In this document: piece by piece, positions 8,199-16,632 of the stretch
Layout of the letters: the number at the start of each line of letters is the position of its first letter
Position numbering within the stretch: position 1 is the first letter of the stretch
Assembly (NCBI RefSeq): GCF_000935125.1
Contig: NZ_JRKI01000016.1
Span: forward strand, 1 to 43,000
Source: Streptomyces natalensis ATCC 27448
GTDB lineage: Bacteria; Actinomycetota; Actinomycetes; Streptomycetales; Streptomycetaceae
DNA: 43,000 nucleotides
Reading direction: 5' to 3'
Made by a program: the position numbers and the translations under genes
Notes under the pieces: model-generated
The model's database searches: none
Told to the model about the DNA's origin: nothing
The model's input: the letters and a program-made list of their open reading frames with translations, nothing else

Positions 8199-8576
8199 CT
8201 ACTCCGACTGTTCTTTTTCGGCCAGTTCCTCGGGCGTGCCGACGAAGGCGCGACCGCAGTCTGGCGGGAGTCGTTCGACCACCATCGCGATGGCAGCCTC
8301 CGCGGTCGGGGCGGGGCCGACGCTCTGGGACCGTGAGGGCCCGCCGACGAAGAAGCCGCCGCCCATCATCGGGGCAATGAACGGGATGTCCCAGGTCCAA
8401 CGCGGCTCTGTGCACCGGCTGAAGTGCAACTCGGCCATGCCGACCCAGGGGAACAGCTGCCGTAGCCGAGGCTCGGCGTAGGCGGTGCGTAGCAACTGGC
8501 CGCCCACGCGTTGGGTGGTAAGCAGCTTCTGCCATGCGGCTTCGATGATGTCTTCCTCTGGCGCGCCCTCCGTCAT
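8199..8576 (-). CDS. DUF6193-like protein
   Basis: From the ATG at 8576 the product is 125 residues starting MTEGAPEEDIIEAAWQKLL. LLRTAYAEPRLRQLFPWVGM, then ELHFSRCT and GGFFVGGPSRSQSVG match my recollection of DUF6193 proteins, which are small Streptomyces proteins of unknown biochemical role. The longer frame to 8762 is rejected because it is Pro/Arg-rich; an ATG at 8585 is the only close alternative start. It ends against the hairpin at 8129-8167. Confidence 0.68.
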   Translation of the reverse strand: MTEGAPEEDIIEAAWQKLLTTQRVGGQLLRTAYAEPRLRQLFPWVGMAELHFSRCTEPRWTWDIPFIAPMMGGGFFVGGPSRSQSVGPAPTAEAAIAMVVERLPPDCGRAFVGTPEELAEKEQSE

Positions 8577-8783
8577 GCCTCGCATTCTGCTCGACGTCGA
8601 AAGATTTCGGCCAGCTCGCGGTGATAACTCTTGGCCCCGTCCCGGGCACGCCTCGTCTTCAGAAGGCGAACGTTTTCGTGTCGTCCCGTCTGGGCCGGGC
8701 AGACGGCCGACTACCAGACGGTCAGGCGGATGTAGTGCCGCTGGTCCCCGCGGCCGGGCCACACGCGGGTGCGGTCGAGAGCC

Positions 8784-9215
8784 TCACTCTGGACGGGGCT
8801 CGGACAGATAGGTGCCGGCCAGTGTGCCGTCGTACCCCGCTGCCTGGGCTGCGGCCTCCAGGCTCGGATAGTCCTGGCCGATGCCTTCGCCGATCATCGC
8901 CAGGTAGTCCGCGCGGGTCAGTTCGCGTTCGACCCACTGGTGTGCGCAGCGGCAGCGGATGCTGATCTCGTTGCGGTTGCAGATGACCATCCAGTCGCGT
9001 CGGGCGCCGCACTGGGGGCACATCACGGTGATCCCGGTGATGCGGATTTCCTCGGGGTGTGTGGTGGCGCGCAGGCCGATGTTCCCGCCCGCCGGCTGCG
9101 TCTCCTGCTGGAGCCGCAGCAGCGGGTCATCGCCGAATGCCGTCTCGGGCACAAGGGTTCTCGGGGCCTGAAGGTTCTCGCTGAGCATCCGCATCGTCTC
9201 CATGTCTCTCTTCAA
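8784..9215 (-). CDS. Zinc-ribbon-like hypothetical protein
   Basis: The 143-residue protein begins MKRDMETMRMLSENLQ. CPQCGARRDWMVIC and a following RCRC supply four or five Cys that could bind one zinc ion. The C-terminal part (TRADYLAMIGEGIGQDY, then LEAAAQAAGYDG) is helical. I do not recognise the family. It follows the relaxase gene on the same strand with a 49-bp gap, so it may belong to the mobilisation operon. Confidence 0.62.
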   Translation of the reverse strand: MKRDMETMRMLSENLQAPRTLVPETAFGDDPLLRLQQETQPAGGNIGLRATTHPEEIRITGITVMCPQCGARRDWMVICNRNEISIRCRCAHQWVERELTRADYLAMIGEGIGQDYPSLEAAAQAAGYDGTLAGTYLSEPRPE

Positions 9216-9264
9216 CCAGCCGTAACAGGCGTGGCTGCCGGTGTCCAGCCTTTTGTTGTGCTGG

Positions 9265-11013
9265 TCAGCGCCTTGCTCCTCGGGCGCGCGGAGCGCTGGG
9301 ATTCATCCGGGGGGTGGTCTCGGGTGCCTGCTGCTTCGGTGCCGGGGGTTGATGCTGGGACGTTCGCGAGGTCGTCCGCGTGCGGGGTGAGTCGGTGGTG
9401 GCGGGCAGGTTGCCCAGGCGCCGCAGACGCCATACGAGGACGTCGGTGACGCTGTCGGCGGTGTCCAGTTCGCGCCATGCGATGGCCTGCTGGAGCAGGG
9501 CGTCAGGGTCGTGTCCCGCTCGTTCGGCCTGGTCCAGGGTGGCGGCCAGTGCGTCCCAGCCGGGTTCGCGCAAGAGGTGATCCGCGTGCTGGGGCAGGGT
9601 GGCTTCGAGGGTGCCGGCGTACCGCTGGCGTACGGGTTCGGGGAGGTGGCGGCCGTGGTCGCGCATGGCCGTCATGGGGGTGGTGGCAGCGGTCCGGTAG
9701 GCGGCGCGCAGGTGCTGGGCGGCTTGTTGGGCTGCGGCGGCCTGTTGGGCGTGGCCGCGGGCGGAGTGCCAGCGTGCGGCGGCGATAGTGACGAGGACCA
9801 TCGTGGACAGGAGCATCGCGGTGGCGCCGCCGTCTTCGCCTTTGCCGAGGGCGTTGCCGGCGCGGATGATGCCGCGGGCGGCGGAGCGGATGGCGCGGCT
9901 GTCGGCGCGTTCGACGCGGATGTGGGAGCGGGTGGCGCGTTCGAAGGCGCGGGCGGCCTCGCCGAGTTCCTTGCGGGTCGAAGCCGGGGAGGTCTGGGCG
10001 ACCGCATCGAGCAGTTCGCCGACACCAACCAGCTGGGCAGCCGAGTCCGCGTCGCCGTCTCCGCTCAGAACGGAAGCCGCCCGCTCGGCAACTGGGACGG
10101 CCTCACGCCGGGCGCGAGCCGGACGTGGCGCTGGTTCGCCGGGGCGGTTGGTGGCGGATGCGTCACTGTCGGGCAGTCCTGCGTCGAGGCGCTGGCGGAT
10201 CTTGGGGAGGGAGAGGTCCGGGGCGAGCTTTGAGCCGGGGAACCAGATGGGTTCGCCGTGGCGGTTGCGGTCGCCGGGGAGGGCGACCTTGTAGCCGAGG
10301 GTGTCGCCGGAGGGGGCGAGGCGTTTTTCGATGCGGAGGCCGGCCTCGGCGAGGCGGCGGAAGAACTCCTCCTCGCTCGCGGCTCCGGCCACGGCCTGGC
10401 GGACGCGCTCGCGCAGGGTCTCGCGGGGTGTCTCGGTTCGTCCGGCGCGCTCGGCTTTTGAGCGTTCGGCGCTGGTGGGCCGTTGGGCGGCGGTGCGGTC
10501 TCCTTCATTGAGGATCTGCAGGCCGAACTCGGCTTCGATCTTGCGGCATTCGGCCTGGGCGCGGATGCCGTCCTCGTGGCGGCGCGGGCTGCGCCCGTCC
10601 TCGCGCTTGAGGGTGGCGACGATGTGGATGTGGTCGTCGGCGTGGCGTACGGCGATCCAGCGGCATGCCTTGTCGTCGCCGTGTTCGGCGATGCCGGTGG
10701 CGTGCACGATGCGACGGGCGACTTCGGCCCATTCGGCGTCGGTGAGGTGGCGGTCGCCGGGCGCGGTGCGTACAGGGCAGTGCCACACGTGACGGGCCGG
10801 GCGGCGGTGCTTGGGCAGGGCGAGGACGGGCAGGTCGAGCCGGTCGGTGAGCTGCTTGAGCGTGGCGGCCGGATCGCGTCCCGGGTCGGGGGCGAGTTCC
10901 GGCATCCAGGCAGCGACCAAGTGCGGGTCAGTGTGCTCTTCGCGCCGACCGGGACCGTAGAGGTAGTTGAGTAGTCCGTATGTGCGGCTGCCGGTGGAGA
11001 TGTCGGGCACCAT
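9265..11013 (-). CDS. Relaxase / mobilisation nuclease
   Basis: This 582-residue protein has the N-terminal relaxase fold that nicks DNA at oriT and stays bound to the 5' end through Tyr. The start MVPDISTGSRTYGLLNYLYG offers Tyr candidates (Y12, Y17, Y19). HADDHIH (residues 124-130) is the metal-binding His motif. The C-terminal half is Ala/Arg-rich with coiled-coil-like helices (AQQAAAAQQAAQHLRAAYR) and may contact coupling or primase partners. The start lies 2 bp after the MobC stop, so the two are co-translated. It resembles the relaxases of actinobacterial mobilisable elements rather than the relaxase-free TraB systems of classical Streptomyces plasmids. Confidence 0.88.
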   Translation of the reverse strand: MVPDISTGSRTYGLLNYLYGPGRREEHTDPHLVAAWMPELAPDPGRDPAATLKQLTDRLDLPVLALPKHRRPARHVWHCPVRTAPGDRHLTDAEWAEVARRIVHATGIAEHGDDKACRWIAVRHADDHIHIVATLKREDGRSPRRHEDGIRAQAECRKIEAEFGLQILNEGDRTAAQRPTSAERSKAERAGRTETPRETLRERVRQAVAGAASEEEFFRRLAEAGLRIEKRLAPSGDTLGYKVALPGDRNRHGEPIWFPGSKLAPDLSLPKIRQRLDAGLPDSDASATNRPGEPAPRPARARREAVPVAERAASVLSGDGDADSAAQLVGVGELLDAVAQTSPASTRKELGEAARAFERATRSHIRVERADSRAIRSAARGIIRAGNALGKGEDGGATAMLLSTMVLVTIAAARWHSARGHAQQAAAAQQAAQHLRAAYRTAATTPMTAMRDHGRHLPEPVRQRYAGTLEATLPQHADHLLREPGWDALAATLDQAERAGHDPDALLQQAIAWRELDTADSVTDVLVWRLRRLGNLPATTDSPRTRTTSRTSQHQPPAPKQQAPETTPRMNPSAPRARGARR

Positions 11014-11015
11014 CG

Positions 11016-11639
11016 TCAGCGTCGCGCGATCTCGATGGCAGCGTCTTCAACTCGCACCGCAGCCCGCAGGACCCGGGCCACTGCCTCGTCCACGTGATCG
11101 ACGTGACCGCCGGAGTTGAGGATGCGGGCGATCTGGTTGAGGTTGTTGCCGACGCGGGCGAGCTGGGCACTGGCGGCCATGAGTTCTTCCACCCGGCCTC
11201 GCTGATCCAACAGCCACGCCTTGGAACCGCCTTGGGCCTGGGCGACAGCGACCGCGGCGTCGGCGAGGAACCCGGCGGTCTTCAAGCCGGCGGCTTCGGC
11301 GGCGCGGGTGACGGTGTCGAGTTCGTCTTGAGTCAGGCGGACACTGCGGACTTGGTCGCGGTGCACGCTCTGGCGCAGGCGAGGACGCGTTCGTGGCGCG
11401 GCAGGTGCGTGCGGTTCCCCTCCTGGCTGCGGTCCGCCCTCGGTCGCAGCCTCAGAGCCTGGCACCCCCTGGTGCCGGGCGTCCCCCGTCCCTCCCGGGG
11501 CGGGGGCAAGCCCTTGCGAAACTCCTCCGCTGCCCGTGGCTGCGGAGGAGTTTCGGAAGGTACAGCTTGCTCGGCCTCGTGCCGGGCAGTGGTCCTGCTG
11601 CAGTTCGGAGGTGGTGCTGGACGGTTCGGAGGGGTTCAT
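11016..11639 (-). CDS. MobC-like relaxosome accessory protein
   Basis: The C-terminal half of this 207-residue protein has the MobC signature: VRLTQDELDTVTRAAEAAGL (ribbon-helix-helix-like DNA binding), then LARVGNNLNQIARILNSGG. MobC proteins bind near oriT and help open the nick site for the relaxase. The N-terminal 85 residues are Pro/Gly/Ser-rich and low-complexity, so the true start could be further in, near the HRDQVRSVRLT segment. The ATG at 11639 overlaps the upstream stop (ATGA), which favours the long form. oriT is expected close to this gene, but I could not pick it out. Confidence 0.78.
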   Translation of the reverse strand: MNPSEPSSTTSELQQDHCPARGRASCTFRNSSAATGSGGVSQGLAPAPGGTGDARHQGVPGSEAATEGGPQPGGEPHAPAAPRTRPRLRQSVHRDQVRSVRLTQDELDTVTRAAEAAGLKTAGFLADAAVAVAQAQGGSKAWLLDQRGRVEELMAASAQLARVGNNLNQIARILNSGGHVDHVDEAVARVLRAAVRVEDAAIEIARR

Positions 11640-11860
11640 CGGGGCGTCTCCGCGGTGTGGCCGCGTACGTCGCGGAGGATCTCGGCGACGTAGTCGAGCG
11701 CGAGGACCGGGTGGTGGAGGGTTCGGGGTGAGCTTGCCGGGGTTTGCTGGACGGTCCAGCTGCCGTCGGGGCCGGGTTCGGCGCGGTGGAGGTGGCCGTG
11801 GTCGCGAAGCACGGTGAGCCAGGCGTCGGCCTCGGCGTGGGTGGCCGCTGTGGTGCGCAT
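11636..11860 (-). CDS. Small hypothetical protein upstream of mobC
   Basis: The 74-residue product begins MRTTAATHAEADAWLTVLRD and contains HHPVLALDYVAEILRDVRG. It is coupled to the MobC gene by an ATGA overlap at 11636-11639. No known domain is recognised. Its place at the head of the mobilisation genes suggests a small accessory or regulatory protein of transfer. Confidence 0.6.
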   Translation of the reverse strand: MRTTAATHAEADAWLTVLRDHGHLHRAEPGPDGSWTVQQTPASSPRTLHHPVLALDYVAEILRDVRGHTAETPR

Positions 11861-11961
11861 CGTGGTGGCTCCATGGTGTGGAGAAGTCGATGGTGTGGCG
11901 CGCGGGCCGGTGACCTGGCGATGCGGATCGGCCAGGTCACCGGCGTGCGTGGTGCGTTCGG

Positions 11962-12984
11962 TCAGCCCGTCTTGGTGACCGGCTGTGTGTGGCTCTCGGC
12001 GCGAAGTCGGCGCATCAGGACGGTCAGCCGGTCGTTGCCGAGCGGGAGGTTCTGTCCGCGGATGGCGTCGGCGACGACCTGGCGGGTGGCCTTGCCTGCC
12101 TCGGTGACCGCCTGGCGGGCGATCGGCAGGAGTTCTTCGGTCACCGGGTCGGCATCCGGAGTGTGGTTGTCCTCGTTCTGCGCAGTGGTGACCGGGTCAG
12201 TCTCCGGCCGTGTGGCGAGCGGCGCGGCCGGGTGGAGGCGGGTGACCGGGGAGGGTCTGCTGGCCGGGTGTCCGCGCAGGTCAGCGGTTCGGCCGCCGTG
12301 CTCCGGCTCCGGCTCAGCCAGACCGTCCTGTTGTCCGGACAGGTCCTGCGAGGCACCCGCTTCCTGGGTGTCCTGGCCGACGGTGTCCGCTGGGTGGTTG
12401 GTCTCCGAGGCGGGCAGCTCGACCTGGTGTCCGCAGGTGACCGGCGCCGGCCGGGGCTCGTCCTGGCCAACGGGAGTCTCCAGGCGGTCGGCGGTGACCC
12501 GGTCAGTTCGGACACTGGTGGTGTCCGGGTGTCCGGGAACAGCTGGTTCGGCGACTCGCCGGGCGATCAGGATGTACAGGTGGACCGCTCCTGCCAGGGC
12601 GAGCGGTGCGAGGGTGGAGAGGATGCCGACGGTAACGTCGCCGAGCCGGAGTCCCGTGCCCTCCGGGCGCTGTTGGTTAAGGCGTACGGCGTGCAGGGCA
12701 TTGGCCCAGATGCTCGCGGCCGTTGCGGTGCCGAAGAGCAGCCAGACGTAGCACCGGGCGGCGAGCGGTGCGGTACGCAGGACCAGGAGGGCGCGTACGC
12801 CGTAGGCGATGAATCCGTCGATGACCAGGGGGAAGACGTAGGTGAGGAATCCGCGGATGTGGATGGCGATGGCCATCTGCTGGAGTGCGTCGTAGGACAG
12901 GGCGCATCCGGCGCCGCCGAGGGCGACGATGGCGGCCCGGTCCCAGCCGGTGATCCGCGCGGGTATCGGAGCGATGTGGCTCAC
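11962..12984 (-). CDS. DUF2637 membrane protein (plasmid spread-type)
   Basis: The 340-residue protein has four predicted membrane helices in its first 145 residues, for example GFLTYVFPLVIDGFIAYGVR and VGILSTLAPLALAGAVHLYI. A long, polar, Pro/Glu-rich linker and a short helical C-terminus (ATRQVVADAIRGQNLPLGN) that could bind DNA follow. This matches DUF2637 proteins of Streptomyces plasmids and integrative elements, some of which are annotated as spread (Spd) proteins for intramycelial movement. The GTG start overlaps the WhiB stop (GTGA). The linker composition makes the length variable among relatives. Confidence 0.78.
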   Translation of the reverse strand: MSHIAPIPARITGWDRAAIVALGGAGCALSYDALQQMAIAIHIRGFLTYVFPLVIDGFIAYGVRALLVLRTAPLAARCYVWLLFGTATAASIWANALHAVRLNQQRPEGTGLRLGDVTVGILSTLAPLALAGAVHLYILIARRVAEPAVPGHPDTTSVRTDRVTADRLETPVGQDEPRPAPVTCGHQVELPASETNHPADTVGQDTQEAGASQDLSGQQDGLAEPEPEHGGRTADLRGHPASRPSPVTRLHPAAPLATRPETDPVTTAQNEDNHTPDADPVTEELLPIARQAVTEAGKATRQVVADAIRGQNLPLGNDRLTVLMRRLRAESHTQPVTKTG

Positions 12985-13580
12985 GCGGCCGTCCCGAGGT
13001 CGCCGCGGGACGTCTTCGTCCTGGGCTCCTTGAGCGCCATGGTCCGGCTCTCGGGCTTCATCGACTTCTTCATGCCCTTGTTCGCCTTCTTCTCTTGTTC
13101 GATCGCACGGTCGCGGATCTGGCGGCGGGTATTGCGGTACCGCCTCTGGGCGTGCTCCTTCGTGATCTTGAGCATCCGGGCGAGCTGTTCGGCCGGAGTT
13201 CCGGCCTGGTAGGCGGCGAGGACGACGGCGTCGCGCTCGGCGTTCGTCAGGTGGACGTCCTGGCCGGCCAGGACAGCATTGACGCGGGCGTAGTTGAGGC
13301 GCCGCTGGAATTTGCGATGCAGATCGGCCCGTTCCTCTTCGGTCATGCCACCCCTGATGCCGATGCTGTCGCCGTTTTCAAGGGCGGCATCCAGGCAGGT
13401 GTTGCGGACGGAGCACTGTGCGCACAGGGCTTTGGCGGCGCGGATGCGGTCCATTTCGTCCGGCTCGGGGAAAAAGTTGTCCGGATCGACCTGGTGGGGG
13501 CCCGTGGCACAGCAGGCGGCTTCGTCATGCCAGGTCAGGTCGCCGAGGGTGCGCAGCATGTCGTTCTCGGTGTGGTGCAT
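12981..13580 (-). CDS. WhiB-family iron-sulfur regulator
   Basis: The first 90 residues hold the WhiB cluster-binding domain: Cys at 23 or 24, then C53, C56 and C62 in CAQCSVRNTC. The family turn GIRGGMTEEER begins at residue 74. WhiB proteins bind a [4Fe-4S] cluster and act with the housekeeping sigma factor. The 199-residue length is more than twice a simple WhiB. The extension contains a sigma-region-4-like HTH (LTNAERDAVVLAAYQAGTPA, then KEHAQRRYRNTRRQ) and a Lys-rich tail, so it may bind DNA itself. It sits between the replication genes and the transfer genes and may set their expression. Confidence 0.88.
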   Translation of the reverse strand: MHHTENDMLRTLGDLTWHDEAACCATGPHQVDPDNFFPEPDEMDRIRAAKALCAQCSVRNTCLDAALENGDSIGIRGGMTEEERADLHRKFQRRLNYARVNAVLAGQDVHLTNAERDAVVLAAYQAGTPAEQLARMLKITKEHAQRRYRNTRRQIRDRAIEQEKKANKGMKKSMKPESRTMALKEPRTKTSRGDLGTAA

Positions 13581-13683
13581 GGGTATCTCCGTTGCCCCCA
13601 GGGCGCGTTCGGGCAGGGAAGCCGCGTCGTGGGGATTGATGCGTGAGGGGAGGCGACCGGTAACGGCGGTCGCGAGATGGCCG

Positions 13684-14472
13684 TTAGCGGCTGAGGTGGC
13701 GAGCAGCCGATACCGCGGTGGCAGCAGCTGGTGCAGCGGGTTCAGTGCGTGTCCGCGGCGCAGTGGTGGCAGCGGGGCTGCGGCGCTGGGCTGCGATGGC
13801 TCTTCTGCGGTCGGGGCCGTCGAGGATGACCTTGTCGGTCATCTCGGTCAGGCGGGAGGCGACGCGGTCGCCGATGTGGGCGCGCAGGTCGGTCATGCCG
13901 AGGTTGGTGGTCACCAGGGTCGGGAGTATCTCGTTGTAGCGGCGGTTGATCAGCCGCATCGTGATCTCCTCGGTCCACTCGCTGCCCTTGGCCGCACCGA
14001 GGTCGTCGATGATCAGCAGCGGGCAGCGGGAGAGGTCCATCAGCTCCCGCTCGCCGTCGTGGCCGGGGCGGGGCCGCAGCTCCGCGTACAGGTCGGCGGC
14101 CGTGATCGCCTTCCACCGCAGCCGGACGCCGGCCAGCAGCAGGGACCGGACCGCGCCGTACGCCTGGTGCGTCTTGCCGGTGCCGGTGGTGCCGACGATC
14201 AGCAGCGAGCGCCCCTGGGCGATACCCGGGGCTCCCTTCGGCCCGGGGCGGCCTGCTTGGGCGACCTCGCGGACCCAGGCGGCGACCGCGGGGTGGTCGG
14301 CGACGGCCTCCTGGTAGCGGGCCGGGATGCGGGCCTGCGCCGCCTGCAGGGCCGGTACGGGCTCGGCCGGGTCGGTGAGTTGGGCGTTCGGGTCGATGCC
14401 CCGAGTGGTGAGGATGTGGGCCAGGCGGCGGGCGATGCCGCCGACGGGCTGGGCGTCGTGGTCGCGCATCAC
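13684..14472 (-). CDS. DnaC/IstB-like ATPase (helicase loader type)
   Basis: The 262-residue protein is an AAA+ ATPase of the DnaC/IstB group. Walker A is GTTGTGKT (residues 94-101), Walker B is LLIIDDLGA, the sensor-like segment is PTLVTTNLGM, and the Arg-containing GDRVASRLTEMT follows. Relatives load the replicative helicase or help transposases. The neighbour upstream is a replication protein whose stop overlaps this start (GTGATG at 14472-14467), so helicase loading at the element's origin is the likely role. The C-terminal 40 residues are Ala/Thr/Pro-rich and probably disordered. Confidence 0.85.
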   Translation of the reverse strand: MMRDHDAQPVGGIARRLAHILTTRGIDPNAQLTDPAEPVPALQAAQARIPARYQEAVADHPAVAAWVREVAQAGRPGPKGAPGIAQGRSLLIVGTTGTGKTHQAYGAVRSLLLAGVRLRWKAITAADLYAELRPRPGHDGERELMDLSRCPLLIIDDLGAAKGSEWTEEITMRLINRRYNEILPTLVTTNLGMTDLRAHIGDRVASRLTEMTDKVILDGPDRRRAIAAQRRSPAATTAPRTRTEPAAPAAATAVSAARHLSR

Positions 14473-15488
14473 AGCTCCTCGGCGTAGGCGGCGGCAGGGT
14501 CAGCGGGATTGGCCCAGGCCCGGTGACCGCGCAGGTTAGACCGCGATTCCGGCCGCACCAAACCGGCCGACGAGGCGTTCATGGCCTCGTTGACCATGCT
14601 GGTCAGCACGCTGGGGTGCTTGGGATTGGCGGCGAAGCGCTGCAGCCCGGCCCGGATGTGCTCCGGGGCGATCCCCTCGTCCAGGAGCTTCCTGGTGATG
14701 CGACCGAGGTGGCCGATCACGTCGCCCGGCGGGCGTTGGACACATGCGGCGACGTACTCGCCGAGGAGGTCCTGGGCCGACGGGCTGGGTGCGGGCGCTG
14801 TGCGCCCCGAAGGATTAGTAGATCCAGGATCCAAGATCCTAGATCCAGGCGCCGAACCTTCGGGGAGGGTTCGGGGAGTCTTCGGGGATGCCTTCCCTAC
14901 AGGCTTGTGACCTGCGGTTTTCTTCGCGTTTCGCTTGGGCGCCTCGATGGTGCCGTCGAGCGTCGCCTGCTGGCTGCTCGTGCTCGCGGATTCGTCGGCG
15001 GGAGGCGTCACGGGCGTCTTCGTCGGCCGATCGAGGGTGCGGGGAGCCTTCGCCGAGGTTTCGGGGAGTCCTCGGGGAGTGTTCGCCTGGCTTTCGGCGA
15101 ACACGGTGCAGGTGCCCTTGCAAGTTCCGCAGCGTTGGGTGGCGTGGTGGTCCGAGCAGGCCGGGACGCGGGTCTGCGACGGCTTATCGATCTTCTGGTG
15201 CTCGAACCAGGTGACGATGTGGAGGTACCGGCGGCCGTTGCAGCCGGTGTACCGGCAGATCAGGCCCGCATCGGCCAGCTGCTGCAGGTCATCCTCCACG
15301 TGCACCGCGGTGTGCTCAGCCCGCAGCGGCCAGAGCAGGCCAGCGATGACCGCCGGGTTGTCGCGGAAACGACCGTGGTCGTCGGCCAGGGTGAAGAGAC
15401 CTGCGAAGGTCCGCTCGGCGTGAACGCTCACCTCGGCGAGCGACTCGCTGGTGAAGAATTCGGGCTTGATAGTGCGGATCCTGGCCAT
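14469..15488 (-). CDS. Replication initiator-like protein (phage O / DnaD-like layout)
   Basis: The 339-residue protein starts MARIRTIKPEFFTSESLAEV, a well-known opening of phage and integrative-element replication proteins with an N-terminal winged helix (LFTLADDHGRFRDNP, HVEDDLQQLADAGLICRY). A linker of about 120 residues is poorly conserved in character, with a CGTCKGTC pair. The C-terminal helical domain (ITRKLLDEGIAPEHIRAGLQRF) resembles DnaD-type helicase-recruiting domains. The organisation parallels lambda O with the ATPase as the P-like partner. The linker-coding DNA contains 7-nt and 11-nt tandem repeats, listed separately, that may be origin iterons. Confidence 0.75.
   Translation of the reverse strand: MARIRTIKPEFFTSESLAEVSVHAERTFAGLFTLADDHGRFRDNPAVIAGLLWPLRAEHTAVHVEDDLQQLADAGLICRYTGCNGRRYLHIVTWFEHQKIDKPSQTRVPACSDHHATQRCGTCKGTCTVFAESQANTPRGLPETSAKAPRTLDRPTKTPVTPPADESASTSSQQATLDGTIEAPKRNAKKTAGHKPVGKASPKTPRTLPEGSAPGSRILDPGSTNPSGRTAPAPSPSAQDLLGEYVAACVQRPPGDVIGHLGRITRKLLDEGIAPEHIRAGLQRFAANPKHPSVLTSMVNEAMNASSAGLVRPESRSNLRGHRAWANPADPAAAYAEEL
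14821..14890. repeat. Tandem 7-mer and 11-mer iterons inside the replication gene
   Basis: Four 7-nt units run without gaps at 14821-14848: GATCCAG, GATCCAA, GATCCTA, GATCCAG. Then three 11-nt units follow at 14859-14890: TTCGGGGAGGG, TTCGGGGAGTC, TTCGGGGATG(C). Neither period is a multiple of three, so repetition is at the DNA level and not due to a repeated peptide. A possible AT-rich neighbour is TTAGTA just before 14821. Iterons inside an initiator gene are the arrangement of lambdoid origins. Confidence 0.65.
15038..15086. repeat. Second block of 11-nt iteron-like repeats
   Basis: Units in 11-nt phase are TGCGGGGAGCC, TTCGCCGAGGT, TTCGGGGAGTC and CTCGGGGAGTG, followed by TTCGCC. They share the TTCGGGGAG core with the block at 14859-14890 and lie about 150 bp away in the same gene. 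The helical phasing of 11 bp suits cooperative protein binding on one face. Confidence 0.55.
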
Positions 15489-15490
15489 GA

Positions 15491-15829
15491 TCAGCGGCCC
15501 CCGCCCGTGGCACGGAGGGCGCCAGTGGCAAGGTCGAGGTCGTACGTCTCATCCCAGGGCACGTAGGGGTGGGCGCGGATCACCCAGCGGGCAACTGTCA
15601 CGCGCTGGGCTCGGTTGAGGGCCATGAGCTGCCCTTGGGCGTCATACGCGCGGGCGTATGGGCTGGGCCAGTTCTGGCCGGGCTGCTGCTGCGAGACGCG
15701 GACGGTACAGGCTCCGGGCACCATGTCCGCAAGGAGCGTGACCAGACGGCGCCGACGAGTGTCGGCGGTGGGTTCGTCGGCCTCGGCCTGCGAGGCAACG
15801 AGGGCCCTTCCGCTTCGGGACTTGGGCAT
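15491..15829 (-). CDS. Small hypothetical protein, first gene of the replication operon
   Basis: The ATG at 15829 is preceded by GAGGA (about 15837-15841), so I prefer it to the GTG at 15844. The 112-residue product begins MPKSRSGRALVASQAEADEP, then becomes an RRRRLVTLLADMVPG helix and ends WDETYDLDLATGALRATGG. No family was recognised. It ends 2 bp before the replication gene start, so it is the head of that operon. Confidence 0.6.
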   Translation of the reverse strand: MPKSRSGRALVASQAEADEPTADTRRRRLVTLLADMVPGACTVRVSQQQPGQNWPSPYARAYDAQGQLMALNRAQRVTVARWVIRAHPYVPWDETYDLDLATGALRATGGGR

Positions 15830-15933
15830 GCGAGAATTCCTCACTCGTAGGCGGGGTGAGACGGCCGTTCTCGTCGAAAAGGTCAGCCAACTCGCCCCGG
15901 TTATGCATCCGCCCCCTTCGGGGTGGCGGAGTC

Positions 15934-15964
15934 GGCGCCCAGAAGCTGCTAACTTCTGGGCGCC
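15934..15964. terminator. 12-bp perfect hairpin upstream of the replication operon
   Basis: GGCGCCCAGAAG (15934-15945) pairs with CTTCTGGGCGCC (15953-15964) around CTGCTAA. On the forward strand it is followed by TTCTTCATTT. It lies between the divergent replication operon and the XRE regulator. It could end transcription entering from the right or act as an attenuator of the replication operon leader. Confidence 0.6.
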
Positions 15965-16632
15965 TTCTTCATTTCCCTCGGTGATCTGAGATTTGACGCC
16001 TACTCATCCGGTCTCCCTCCTTCCCATTCATTGGGTTGCGTTCCGGCAGTCCAGCCGAGGGACCAGCAACATATGCAGTTTCCGCGCGAAGATCCAGACG
16101 TATCCGGAGGCCCCTCCACGACGCCCAGCCGGAGGTCGCACTCGCCCTCCACCATCACCCCGACAGATGGGCTGACGGGCCACGAACAAATTCGAGGGGT
16201 CCATCACAGCGCGCAGAGTTTCCAGACAACCCCTGTACGTAATTCGATCTTCGCCCGGCGCTGGTCGCAGCGCTTTCACACCGAGACCCGCCGCAGACGA
16301 AAAGGGTGATTTGCGCCGACCGTCCCCAGTCGAGCGAGACCCACCCGTCCAGCGAAGGGTGGCAAAGTATTCACCGGGGCGCCGAGAGCAACCTGAACGG
16401 AGGCCGGCCATCGAGGCCGGATCACTCCACCCCGAGCGCTGACGCTCGAACCGATCAGTCTCTTCACTCGAATACAAGAACATCCCTTTACAAACTTTCA
16501 CCTCAGTGGAAGACGCTGATGAGGACCCTATACGGGGACCGCCATCCGCTCAACTGACGTGAAGACGTCGACCCGCGCACTCTCCACTCGTGTACATTGG
16601 TTGATGGACTCTCGACGAGAGGAGGGGAAGTG
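15965..16632. other. Divergent control region without a convincing gene
   Basis: About 670 bp separates the replication operon from the XRE regulator. An open frame of 157 codons on the reverse strand (16028-16501) has no ribosome binding site and looks random. The most AT-rich part is 16455-16500. A CTCTCG-a-CGAGAG inverted repeat (16609-16621) abuts the ribosome binding site of the regulator gene, and TACATT (16593-16598) is a possible -10 element. This is the natural place for the switch between silent and active states of the element. Confidence 0.45.
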
